Assembly: GCA_023413275.1 (NCBI GenBank)
Contig: JAEZPX010000138.1
Coordinates: 1 to 9,143 of the forward strand
From: Bacillota bacterium
Lineage (GTDB): Bacteria > Bacillota > Clostridia > Lachnospirales > Anaerotignaceae
DNA length: 9,143 nucleotides
Direction: 5' to 3'
A model generated the notes under the pieces. That model saw only the letters and a list, made by a program, of their open reading frames with translations. It was not told where the DNA came from and made no database searches. The translations under genes and the position numbers were made by a program. Numbering within the stretch: position 1 is the stretch's first letter; each line of letters starts with the position of its first letter. Positions 1-6,225 of the stretch are shown in pieces.

Positions 1-1032
1 GAAAATTTTCATGACAAGGTATTGCTTATTACCGGTGGAACTGGTTCTTTTGGTAATATTGTCGCCAAAAGATTTCTGCTTAATGATGAAATAAAAGAAA
101 TTCGCATATTTTCTAGAGATGAAAAAAAACAAGATGATATGCGAAAATTATATAAAAACGATAAACTAAAGTTTTATATTGGTGATGTTCGAGATATTCA
201 TAGTGTGGAAAATGCCATGCTGGGTGTAGATTATGTATTCCATGCCTCTGCATTAAAACAAGTTCCTTCCTGCGAATTTTTCCCTTTGGAAGCTGTAAAA
301 ACCAACATTTTAGGCACAGAAAATGTTCTATCCAGCGCCATTGTGCAAGGGGTAAAAAAAGTAATCTGCTTATCCACGGATAAAGCGGCATACCCCATAA
401 ATGCAATGGGTATCTCCAAGGCTATGATGGAGAAAATCGTAGCCGCAAAATCCAGAACTGTTGGCCTTGAAGAAACCACCCTCTGCTGTACAAGGTATGG
501 CAATGTAATGGCATCCAGAGGTTCTGTTATTCCTCTTTTCATAGAGCAGATTAAATCTGGTCAGCCAATCACAGTAACGGATCCCAAAATGACACGGTTT
601 TTAATGTCCCTCGAGGAAGCTGTTGATCTTGTTTTATTTGCTTTTCATCATGCCCAGCAAGGTGATCTTTTTGTACAAAAAGCACCCGCATCTACTATTT
701 TAGATTTGGCACAGGCTTTGAAAGAGCTTTTTCATGCACCAAATGAAATTTTAACCATTGGCGCACGGCATGGTGAAAAACTTTTTGAAACTTTGGTCAC
801 AAGAGAAGAAATGGCACGTTCCATTGAGTTAGAAAACTACTTTAAAATAACAATGGATAATCGCAATTTGAATTATGAAAAATATTTAACTTTGGGTAAC
901 AAAAAAACTTTGTTGGCTGAAGAATATACTTCCAGCAATACCAATATGCTGTCCATCCCCGAAATCAAGGAAAAACTTCTCAAACTTGATTTTATTCAGA
1001 ATGAACTTTCAACTTGGAGGGATGGAATATGA
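1..1032 (+). CDS. capE: UDP-GlcNAc 4,6-dehydratase/5-epimerase, CapE/FnlA type (5' end cut by window)
   Basis: Short-chain dehydrogenase/reductase (SDR) that converts UDP-GlcNAc to the 4-keto-6-deoxy-L-arabino sugar nucleotide, the first committed step to UDP-L-FucNAc, L-RhaNAc, L-QuiNAc and related sugars; cytosolic. The frame is open from base 1 (ENFHDKVLL...), and compared with staphylococcal CapE only a few N-terminal residues are missing, so the TTG at 22 is not the start. Counting from the first codon in the window, the Rossmann motif TGGTGSFG lies at about 11-18, the SRDEKKQDDMR block at about 38-48, STDK at 125-128, and MGISK at 136-140. Methionine stands where most SDRs have the catalytic tyrosine (YxxxK), as in CapE and unlike PseB/FlaA1. 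The whole length (343 residues present) and the C-terminal NELSTWRDGI agree with a full-length family member. The stop overlaps the next start (ATGA, 1029-1032). The assignment is from remembered family sequence; the 5-epimerase activity is inferred from the CapE subtype. Confidence 0.9.
   Translation, partial: ENFHDKVLLITGGTGSFGNIVAKRFLLNDEIKEIRIFSRDEKKQDDMRKLYKNDKLKFYIGDVRDIHSVENAMLGVDYVFHASALKQVPSCEFFPLEAVKTNILGTENVLSSAIVQGVKKVICLSTDKAAYPINAMGISKAMMEKIVAAKSRTVGLEETTLCCTRYGNVMASRGSVIPLFIEQIKSGQPITVTDPKMTRFLMSLEEAVDLVLFAFHHAQQGDLFVQKAPASTILDLAQALKELFHAPNEILTIGARHGEKLFETLVTREEMARSIELENYFKITMDNRNLNYEKYLTLGNKKTLLAEEYTSSNTNMLSIPEIKEKLLKLDFIQNELSTWRDGI
1016..1020 (+). promoter_or_regulatory. Ribosome binding site of the RmlD-like reductase
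   Basis: GGAGG lies inside the last codons of the upstream gene, 8 nt before the ATG at 1029. It decides the start: the in-frame TTG at 1014 overlaps the site itself and cannot use it. The ATGA overlap with the upstream stop implies translational coupling. Confidence 0.8.
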
Positions 1033-1850
1033 AAAAAAGAATTTTGATTTTAGGTGCAACAGGAATGCTAGGCAGTGCAGTATATAATCACTTTAAAAAA
1101 AATTCAAGCTTTATTACTATACCAACGTATCGAACCAAACTTGACCATGTTTCCGATGGAATCTATTTCGATGCCCTTACGGACAGCGTGGATTCCCTTC
1201 CAAATAATATTGACTACATTATAAATTGCATTGGAATTATCACACCTTTTATTGATACTAACCCCATAGTATCAATAAAAATCAATTCCCTTTTCCCCTT
1301 GGAATTGGCTCGTTACTGTGATAGCAATGGAATAAGGCTAATTCACATCACCACCGATTGTGTTTATTCAGGAAAAGACGGAAAATATGTTGAAGCCTCT
1401 CCCCATGATGCCATAGATTTTTATGGCAAAAGCAAATCCTTAGGGGAGTGTTTTTCCAGCGGAATGATTTTAAGGACTAGCATAGTAGGGCAAGAAACCC
1501 ATAATTTTGTCAGCCTTTTCTCTTGGGCACAATCTCAAACAGGAAAGAAAATAGATGGTTATGCTTCCCACCTTTGGAATGGCCTCACAACAAAGTGGTA
1601 TGGGAGAATATGTGAAAAAATCATACTCGAAGACTTATATGAACCCCAGCTTTTTCATGTTTTTGCCGCTGATGATGTGAGCAAATACCAATTATTACAG
1701 TATTTCAATGATATCTTTTCACTTAATCTAGATATAACAAAAACACAACCAGAAAAAATTGATCGCACTCTGCGCACTACAAAAAGTTTGTGCTCCAAGT
1801 TGGATATACCAACTGTGAAAGAAATGATTATTGATATGAATAAGGAGTAA
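1029..1850 (+). CDS. RmlD-like SDR reductase for a 6-deoxy-HexNAc nucleotide sugar
   Basis: Extended SDR of the dTDP-4-dehydrorhamnose reductase (RmlD) type, 273 residues from the ATG at 1029. The nucleotide-binding motif GATGMLG is at 9-15, TTDCVYSG at 108-115 and the catalytic YxxxK as YGKSK at 132-136. No membrane segment is seen. Coupled by ATGA overlap to capE, it most likely reduces the C4 ketone of the CapE product, the role of CapF/FnlB or of WbvR (the RmlD-like enzyme of the UDP-L-RhaNAc/L-QuiNAc route). CapF proteins are about 370 residues with a C-terminal cupin domain; this protein stops after the SDR fold, so it is closer to the WbvR/RmlD architecture. No 2-epimerase (CapG/FnlC/WbvD type) lies downstream in the window, so the final sugar cannot be named. 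A dTDP-rhamnose role is possible but less likely beside capE. Confidence 0.82.
   Translation: MKKRILILGATGMLGSAVYNHFKKNSSFITIPTYRTKLDHVSDGIYFDALTDSVDSLPNNIDYIINCIGIITPFIDTNPIVSIKINSLFPLELARYCDSNGIRLIHITTDCVYSGKDGKYVEASPHDAIDFYGKSKSLGECFSSGMILRTSIVGQETHNFVSLFSWAQSQTGKKIDGYASHLWNGLTTKWYGRICEKIILEDLYEPQLFHVFAADDVSKYQLLQYFNDIFSLNLDITKTQPEKIDRTLRTTKSLCSKLDIPTVKEMIIDMNKE
1842..1847 (+). promoter_or_regulatory. Ribosome binding site of the GT2 fusion gene
   Basis: AAGGAG sits in the last codons of the reductase gene. It is 2 nt from the ATG at 1850 (too close) and 8 nt from the in-frame ATG at 1856, so the second ATG is preferred. The stop codon of the upstream gene (TAA, 1848-1850) falls in the spacer. 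Confidence 0.75.
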
Positions 1851-1855
1851 TGCAA

Positions 1856-3364
1856 ATGGATAACTATTTTGAAATCAATACAGAGCACGCACTTCCCCCC
1901 ATTGAAGCAACCTCCATTTTTCAATCAAGGGGAAATGCCGCGGATTCCTTTACACATAATTGCGAAAACGAACTCTCTATTGCAGTTATTTCTTACAATC
2001 GTTTGGAAAAAACCAAGGTATGCATTGAAAATTTAATAAAAAATACTGACATCCCTTATCAATTGATTTTAATTGACAGTGGCTCTCAGCCTGAAGTTAT
2101 GGATTATTACAAAAGCATAAGCTACCCCAATAAAACCATGATTCGCATTACAAAAAATATCAATGCAAATTATTCTTTTTTGGTAGCAATGCAAAATTTA
2201 AAAAGCAAATATTGCGCTATTGTTTCTAATGATGTGATTGTCCCGAAAAATGCTATGAAAAATCTATTAACTTGCATTAAATCTGCAGATAACATCGGGT
2301 GGGTTTCCCCTGTTTCTTCTAATATATCTAATTTACAGCAAGTCGAACTGAACTTTAACTCCCTAGAGGAGATGAATCAGGTAGCAGAAGCATATAACAT
2401 TTCTGACCCCCTCAAATGGGAAGAAAGACTTGCTCTGATGCCGGCAATCTTTTTTTACAAAAAGGAATGCATTGATATTGTAGGTGGCTTTGATTATGGT
2501 TTCTTCCATGACTTTGCCGATGATGACATGGCAAGGCGCTTAAATCGGGCAGGATATAAAACCATTCTTTGCAAGGATACATGGGTGCATCATAACCATA
2601 TCTATAACACTACCCCTGAGGATGCCATAAAACTAAGAAATTCAATTGAACAGGGTCGAAAAAATTTCTCAGAAAAATATTATGGTCTTGATGCATGGGA
2701 AGATGTTCGTAACTATGAAATAGGTTTAGCTTCACTTTTGGAAAATCCCAATAAAAATAAATGGACTCCCACTATTTTGGGGATAGACACCCGATGTGGC
2801 ACGCCCATTTTAGATGTTCGCAATCAATTAAGAAAATATGGTATCATCAAAACCACATCTCATGCATTTACAACGAAAGCAGAATATTTTATTGACCTAC
2901 AAACAGTATGTACCCAAGTAAATTGTGATAGAATGGACTATTTGTATGACTATTATGAAAAAGAGAGCTATGATTATATTATATTAGGTGAACCGATCAA
3001 TACCTATGACAAACCCCACCTCATGGTGAAGCGCCTTTACAGTTTATTGAAACCCAATGGCACGTTATTGCTAAAGCTGCGCAATACCTTTAACCAAAGC
3101 AACTTGTTGTATTCTCTTGGAAATTTTAAAGAGCCTGCTTCAGAAGAGTTTTGCGCTTGTATACCGTTGGAAAGCTTATTTCATTCACTTACAAAACTGG
3201 GGGCGAGAATAAAACCAATCGCCTTACTGCAAGAGCCTATGACCATGGAGACATCAAACTTTTTGAACGAAATGCAAAAAAATTCTGCTTTACCAACCAA
3301 CCAAGAGGCAGTATTGCCTAGGCTGATAACGAAAGATTTTTTACTTTGTATTGAAAGAATATAA
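1856..3364 (+). CDS. Family 2 glycosyltransferase with degenerate methyltransferase-like C-terminal domain
   Basis: Predicted cytosolic inverting glycosyltransferase with a second domain; 502 residues from ATG 1856. The GT-A half shows IAVISYNR at 42-49, DSGS at 74-77, an SND triplet at 124-126 where many GT2 enzymes have DxD, and a typical acceptor-side block GGFDYGFFHDFADDDMARR at 210-228 followed by H-x-H at 245-247. After a linker near 295-305, residues 307-410 follow the order of a class I methyltransferase: ILGIDTRCGTPI in place of the glycine-rich SAM motif, YDYIILGEP at 372-380, then LKPNGTLLLKLRN at 398-410. The SAM motif has lost its usual GxGxG spacing, so methyl transfer may be absent and the domain may be structural or regulatory. 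It is the last gene of the sugar operon and probably adds the sugar made by the two upstream enzymes. The acceptor is unknown. Confidence 0.8.
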   Translation: MDNYFEINTEHALPPIEATSIFQSRGNAADSFTHNCENELSIAVISYNRLEKTKVCIENLIKNTDIPYQLILIDSGSQPEVMDYYKSISYPNKTMIRITKNINANYSFLVAMQNLKSKYCAIVSNDVIVPKNAMKNLLTCIKSADNIGWVSPVSSNISNLQQVELNFNSLEEMNQVAEAYNISDPLKWEERLALMPAIFFYKKECIDIVGGFDYGFFHDFADDDMARRLNRAGYKTILCKDTWVHHNHIYNTTPEDAIKLRNSIEQGRKNFSEKYYGLDAWEDVRNYEIGLASLLENPNKNKWTPTILGIDTRCGTPILDVRNQLRKYGIIKTTSHAFTTKAEYFIDLQTVCTQVNCDRMDYLYDYYEKESYDYIILGEPINTYDKPHLMVKRLYSLLKPNGTLLLKLRNTFNQSNLLYSLGNFKEPASEEFCACIPLESLFHSLTKLGARIKPIALLQEPMTMETSNFLNEMQKNSALPTNQEAVLPRLITKDFLLCIERI

Positions 3365-3372
3365 ACTACTAT

Positions 3373-3415
3373 AAAAAAGGCCCTGAAAGAGCAAAATCTC
3401 TTTCAGAGCTTTTTT
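3373..3415. terminator. Bidirectional intrinsic terminator between convergent operons
   Basis: A perfect 9-bp stem (CTGAAAGAG at 3383-3391 with CTCTTTCAG at 3398-3406) has a 6-nt loop, a T-run at 3410-3415 for the + strand and an A-run at 3373-3378 that gives a T-run on the - strand. It lies 8 nt after the + strand GT gene stop and about 105 nt past the stop of the - strand GT-TPR gene, so it can end both operons. Confidence 0.9.
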
Positions 3416-3519
3416 CATTGCAATAAGATTGCCATGCATATTTCCCGTAACACTTTTCCTTCCAATTAAAAGAGGAATTCAACTTCAAAAACCACTACCA
3501 TTTTTAAACGGTACAGCTT

Positions 3520-5298
3520 TTATTCAGGCAAACAAAATTCTTTATTTAATATTTGAACCCCATTGGCATTTATAACATCCAATTCTTTAATGGAACGCAT
3601 AATGTTCTTTAAAGCCAGTTCCTTATAACCATTGATATAATATATATTTGCCAAATCCAATAGCACCTCATTGCTATCTATTTGATTTAAAATAGATAAA
3701 CTTTGTTCGAACAATTCAAATTCTTCAATTTGCAATATTTCAGATAAAATACGATAAATCCACGGCTTTGCACTTGAAGCAAATACCATCTCAGATTTTT
3801 TCATAAACGCAAGAAGAACTTGTTTTTTCTCCTCCTCTTTTATTCCTTCAATGAACGAATCTAACCGTTGTAATAGGTCATTTTCTTTAGATGCCAGATA
3901 GCAAATCACTGCATATTCCAATGCCCTTGCCTCTACTTCCGGTAACAAGTGCATATGGTTTGCTGACTCCAATACACGTACAAACGCATTAAAGGCATTT
4001 TTATAGTCTTTTTGATAAAACAATATTCTTCCTTTAAGATACTGAATATCCTCAAGGTATACGTTTTGATCTTCAATTCTTTTAAAATACTCTGCCGCCT
4101 GAGGGTATAGTCTCTCTTTTAATAATACATCTACGATTACCAATACATTATTAATATAATATCCATCGGCAAATAATTTTTCTAGGCTTGCACCAACTAT
4201 TGTTTTATCGGTGTGCATTTTATTCAAAAGCTCTCCACTCTTATAGAGCAGTTCATAGTGATTATTCTTTAATCCAAGGGCTTTTAGATAATAAGAAAGA
4301 GCCTTTGGAAAATCATCTTGCAAAAAGTATATATGCCCTAACTCTACAAAAGAACGGAACCCTTCCGTATCGCTTAAAAAAGTTAAATTAAGAGGAGCCT
4401 CTCCACTAGAAATACATTTTTCAAAGCTTGCAATTGCCAAAGAATATTGCTTGTGGGATTTGTAAATCCGCCCTCTCAAATATTCGTAATCTGTACATTT
4501 AGGGTAAAGCATTATCCCCTCGCCCAATATCGCTAGGCTTTCCTCATTTCTTTTCAAATAATGTAAGCAAATAGCCCTTCTAAATATTAAATGGGGACAA
4601 TAAGCAAGGGTAGCGTCTTTATTTTCATATGCTTTTTCAAAATAGAATAAGGCTTTGTTATAGTCGTCATCACTCATATATTCATTTCCCATATTAAAAA
4701 GCTGAAAGGAATCTTGGGGATTCTCATCCAAAAGCTTTTGTATAATGGGTATATTCCTTTCCCGTTTCTTTTTCCCGGAATTGGATTTTAAATAGCCAAA
4801 GTGACGCACTCTTACATCAGTCGTTTCTATATCTATAGCCACTGTGTTATTTATGGGTAACAGCTGTTCATGAATTGCTCCTACATAATGAAAACAATGA
4901 TTTCTGAAGATTCTTACCCCCATATGGGTATTGTAATTTTCTTCAGAATCCTCATCAATAAAATTATGAAATTTTAAACCGATTCCATTTGCTTTTGTTT
5001 GTTGCAATATATCCTTCAATTTTTCAATGTCTTCCATGTATAATGATTCATCTGCATCTAAAACCATGATCCAATCACCGGTTGCTTGGGCTAAGGAATA
5101 ATTCCTAGCCTTGCCAAAGTCATTCTCCCAAGGATGCTGAAAAATCTTAGATTGATATTCATTGGCTATTGCAATCGTATTATCTGTTGAACCCGTATCA
5201 ACAATAATGATTTCATCAACCAACAAAGCAGCGCTTTTTAAACACTGTGCAATATATTTTTCTTCATTTTTTACAATCATACAAAGGCTTATTTTCAT
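3520..5298 (-). CDS. GT2 glycosyltransferase with TPR repeats
   Basis: Predicted cytosolic glycosyltransferase, 592 residues. The N-terminal GT-A domain (about 1-195) carries SLCMIVKNEE at 4-13, DTGSTD at 34-39, the metal-binding DAD at 81-83, GAIHEQL at 140-146 and HFGY at 166-169. The rest is helical with tetratricopeptide-like units, for example FNMGNEYMSDDDYNKALFYF at 201-220 and FVELGHIYFLQDDFPKALSY near residue 340. This GT2-TPR layout occurs in protein-modifying transferases such as SunS, where the TPR part helps hold the acceptor; whether this one modifies protein is inference. The ATG at 5298 has AAGGAGG 9 nt upstream; the frame stays open 27 codons further, but that stretch crosses a hairpin and has no conserved sequence. 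It follows the repeat-protein gene on the same strand with a hairpin between them, and no signal peptide or membrane segment is seen. The Thr/Ser-rich neighbour is the obvious candidate acceptor. Confidence 0.85.
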   Translation of the reverse strand: MKISLCMIVKNEEKYIAQCLKSAALLVDEIIIVDTGSTDNTIAIANEYQSKIFQHPWENDFGKARNYSLAQATGDWIMVLDADESLYMEDIEKLKDILQQTKANGIGLKFHNFIDEDSEENYNTHMGVRIFRNHCFHYVGAIHEQLLPINNTVAIDIETTDVRVRHFGYLKSNSGKKKRERNIPIIQKLLDENPQDSFQLFNMGNEYMSDDDYNKALFYFEKAYENKDATLAYCPHLIFRRAICLHYLKRNEESLAILGEGIMLYPKCTDYEYLRGRIYKSHKQYSLAIASFEKCISSGEAPLNLTFLSDTEGFRSFVELGHIYFLQDDFPKALSYYLKALGLKNNHYELLYKSGELLNKMHTDKTIVGASLEKLFADGYYINNVLVIVDVLLKERLYPQAAEYFKRIEDQNVYLEDIQYLKGRILFYQKDYKNAFNAFVRVLESANHMHLLPEVEARALEYAVICYLASKENDLLQRLDSFIEGIKEEEKKQVLLAFMKKSEMVFASSAKPWIYRILSEILQIEEFELFEQSLSILNQIDSNEVLLDLANIYYINGYKELALKNIMRSIKELDVINANGVQILNKEFCLPE

Positions 5299-5307
5299 AT
5301 AACAATA

Positions 5308-5314
5308 CCTCCTT
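5308..5314 (-). promoter_or_regulatory. Ribosome binding site of the GT2-TPR gene
   Basis: A full AAGGAGG lies 9 nt before the ATG at 5298. It fixes the start of the glycosyltransferase at MKISLCMIV rather than at the upstream in-frame ATG at 5379. Confidence 0.88.
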
Positions 5315-5324
5315 AACCATACTA

Positions 5325-5351
5325 CATCATATGAAAAGCCGCAGCGCGTGT
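5325..5351 (-). promoter_or_regulatory. Possible SigK-type promoter of the GT2-TPR gene
   Basis: On the - strand, AC at 5351-5350 is followed by 16 nt and then CATATGATG at 5333-5325, which fits the loose SigK pattern AC-N16-CATANNNTA except for the last base. Transcription would begin just upstream of the ribosome binding site. The AC lies in the loop of a terminator hairpin and the pattern is short, so it may be chance; read-through from upstream is the alternative. Confidence 0.25.
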
Positions 5352-5365
5352 GCACTGCGACTTTT
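5334..5365 (-). terminator. Strand-specific hairpin terminator or attenuator after the repeat-protein gene
   Basis: Read on the - strand, bases 5365-5334 form an uninterrupted 14-bp stem with an ACAC loop, two of the pairs being G-U, followed by a short T-run of four. On the + strand the same two positions become C-A mismatches, so the structure is built for - strand RNA. It lies 31 nt after the stop of the repeat protein and 35 nt before the GT2-TPR start codon. The short T-run suggests partial rather than complete termination. Confidence 0.75.
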
Positions 5366-5396
5366 AAATGCCCTATCAATAATTACCTAATTCACC

Positions 5397-6113
5397 TTAT
5401 GCCTGACCATTATAGTAAGCATTAAATGTTGCAGTTGTTGCACCTGCATCATAGGTTAATTGAGCAAATTGAGCAAATTTGCCTATAGCGATAATTGTTT
5501 GTGCCCCACCAGCAATGACTTGATTTGTAAAGCTGGAATCGTCAAAATATGTGGTTCCATCAGGGCTTAGTTGTAATGAAACGGTAATTGGGTTAGTTCC
5601 AATGTTATCTATAAACATGGAAGCAGTAGTAAGAGTAGAAATATTGGTTGCTGTAAATACAGTTCCTGCTCCGGTAACATCTGCTAAACTATCGGTACTA
5701 GAGGTGAATGTTTGTCCCGAAATCAGAACAGTTAGTGTTGAATTGGAAATGGTTACGCTGCCTTCTACTGTTAATGCTGTGTTGGCGATAGTTATAGAGT
5801 TATTTACTGTTACGCTACCTTCTACTGTTAACGTTGTGTTGGCAATCGTTACAGAGTTATTTACTGTTACGCTACCTTCTACTGTCAATGTTGTGTTAGC
5901 AATCGTTACAGAGTTATTTACCGTTACGCTACCTTCTACTGTCAATGTCGTGTTGGCAATGGTCACAGAGTTATTCACTGTGATATTACCAGTAATAATC
6001 ATGTTGCCAGTGGAATCTAATTGAAGCTGTTGCAGGGTAAGTGAGGTTTGATTATACCCATACATTGTGGCCTTTAATTCGGATGCAGTGGTATTAAAAA
6101 TCAAGTTATTCAT
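5397..6113 (-). CDS. Thr/Ser/Asn-rich 19-residue repeat protein with DUF6385-like C-terminal domain
   Basis: Structural-type protein of unknown function, 238 residues, started at an ATG with AAGGAGA 10 nt upstream. The N-terminal 41 residues begin MNNLIFNTTASELKATMYG, with no signal peptide. Residues 42-117 are four tandem copies of a 19-residue unit, GSVTVNNSVTIANTTLTVE in its commonest form, followed by a shortened fifth copy to 129. Each unit contains three short alternating strands (VTV, VTI, LTV), suggesting a beta-solenoid or a trimeric beta-fibre. Residues about 133-238 form a beta-rich domain (NIGTNPITVSLQLSPDG at 170-186, ending FNAYYNGQA) that recurs in the upstream gene product; I recall it as DUF6385. 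Low charge, no cysteine and very high Thr content fit a surface or spore-layer protein open to O-glycosylation by the adjacent GT2-TPR enzyme. Phage-fibre origin was considered, but no phage genes are nearby. Confidence 0.78.
   Translation of the reverse strand: MNNLIFNTTASELKATMYGYNQTSLTLQQLQLDSTGNMIITGNITVNNSVTIANTTLTVEGSVTVNNSVTIANTTLTVEGSVTVNNSVTIANTTLTVEGSVTVNNSITIANTALTVEGSVTISNSTLTVLISGQTFTSSTDSLADVTGAGTVFTATNISTLTTASMFIDNIGTNPITVSLQLSPDGTTYFDDSSFTNQVIAGGAQTIIAIGKFAQFAQLTYDAGATTATFNAYYNGQA
5763..5990 (-). repeat. Four tandem 57-bp coding repeats
   Basis: Four head-to-tail 57-bp units, all in frame and encoding the 19-residue repeats. By eye, adjacent units differ at about 4 to 9 of 57 bases, mostly at third positions, so the array arose by fairly recent duplication and has been held by selection on the protein. 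Copy number changes would keep the frame. A shortened fifth copy continues to 5727. Confidence 0.92.
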
Positions 6114-6159
6114 CTTTGCAATCTCTCCTTATAATAGTATGATATTAGACTATAGAAAA

Positions 6160-6171
6160 TTAGATATCTAA
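6160..6171. promoter_or_regulatory. Perfect 12-bp palindrome in the leader of the repeat-protein gene
   Basis: TTAGATATCTAA is a perfect dyad about 30 bp upstream of the ribosome binding site of the repeat-protein gene. It could be an operator, but palindromes of this length arise by chance in AT-rich DNA. Confidence 0.2.
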
Positions 6172-6177
6172 CATTGA

Positions 6178-6216
6178 AAACCGGTTCAGTACATACTATG
6201 TGGACAAATCCGGTTT
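6178..6216 (-). terminator. Possible weak terminator after the DNRLRE-like gene
   Basis: AAACCGG and CCGGTTT form a 7-bp stem around a 25-nt interior in which ACAT and ATGT can also pair. On the - strand the stem ends in a T-run of four. It starts about 10 nt after the stop of the upstream gene. The large interior makes it weaker than the other terminators here, and it overlaps a promoter candidate. Confidence 0.4.
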
Positions 6217-6219
6217 GGT
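6192..6219 (-). promoter_or_regulatory. Possible SigK-type promoter of the repeat-protein gene
   Basis: On the - strand, AC at 6219-6218, 17 nt, then CATAGTATG at 6200-6192. It shares TTTGTCC and ACATAGTAT with the promoter candidate of the upstream gene, although the spacing between those two blocks differs by 5 nt. It would give a leader of about 70 nt. Confidence 0.35.
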
Positions 6220-6225
6220 TACATT

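Noticed and set aside
22..24. TTG as the start of the CapE-like gene
   Set aside because: The frame is open to base 1, the preceding codons (HDKV) belong to the conserved first beta strand, and there is no ribosome binding site. The true start lies just before the window.
5299..5379. A 27-codon N-terminal extension of the GT2-TPR protein
   Set aside because: It is encoded across a terminator hairpin, has no family resemblance, and the internal ATG has a full AAGGAGG at good spacing.
5763..5990. CRISPR array
   Set aside because: The 57-bp units are contiguous with no spacers, slightly divergent, and in frame within a protein-coding gene.
5551..6024. A 157-codon open frame on the + strand, antisense to the repeat protein
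   Set aside because: It exists because the repeat units lack stops in that frame. It has no ribosome binding site, encodes a monotonous hydrophobic repeat, and the opposite frame has a good ribosome binding site and a recognisable domain.
6134..6141. CATACTAT as a sporulation-type -10 box for the repeat-protein gene
   Set aside because: Transcription would start inside the ribosome binding site at 6124-6130, leaving no working leader.
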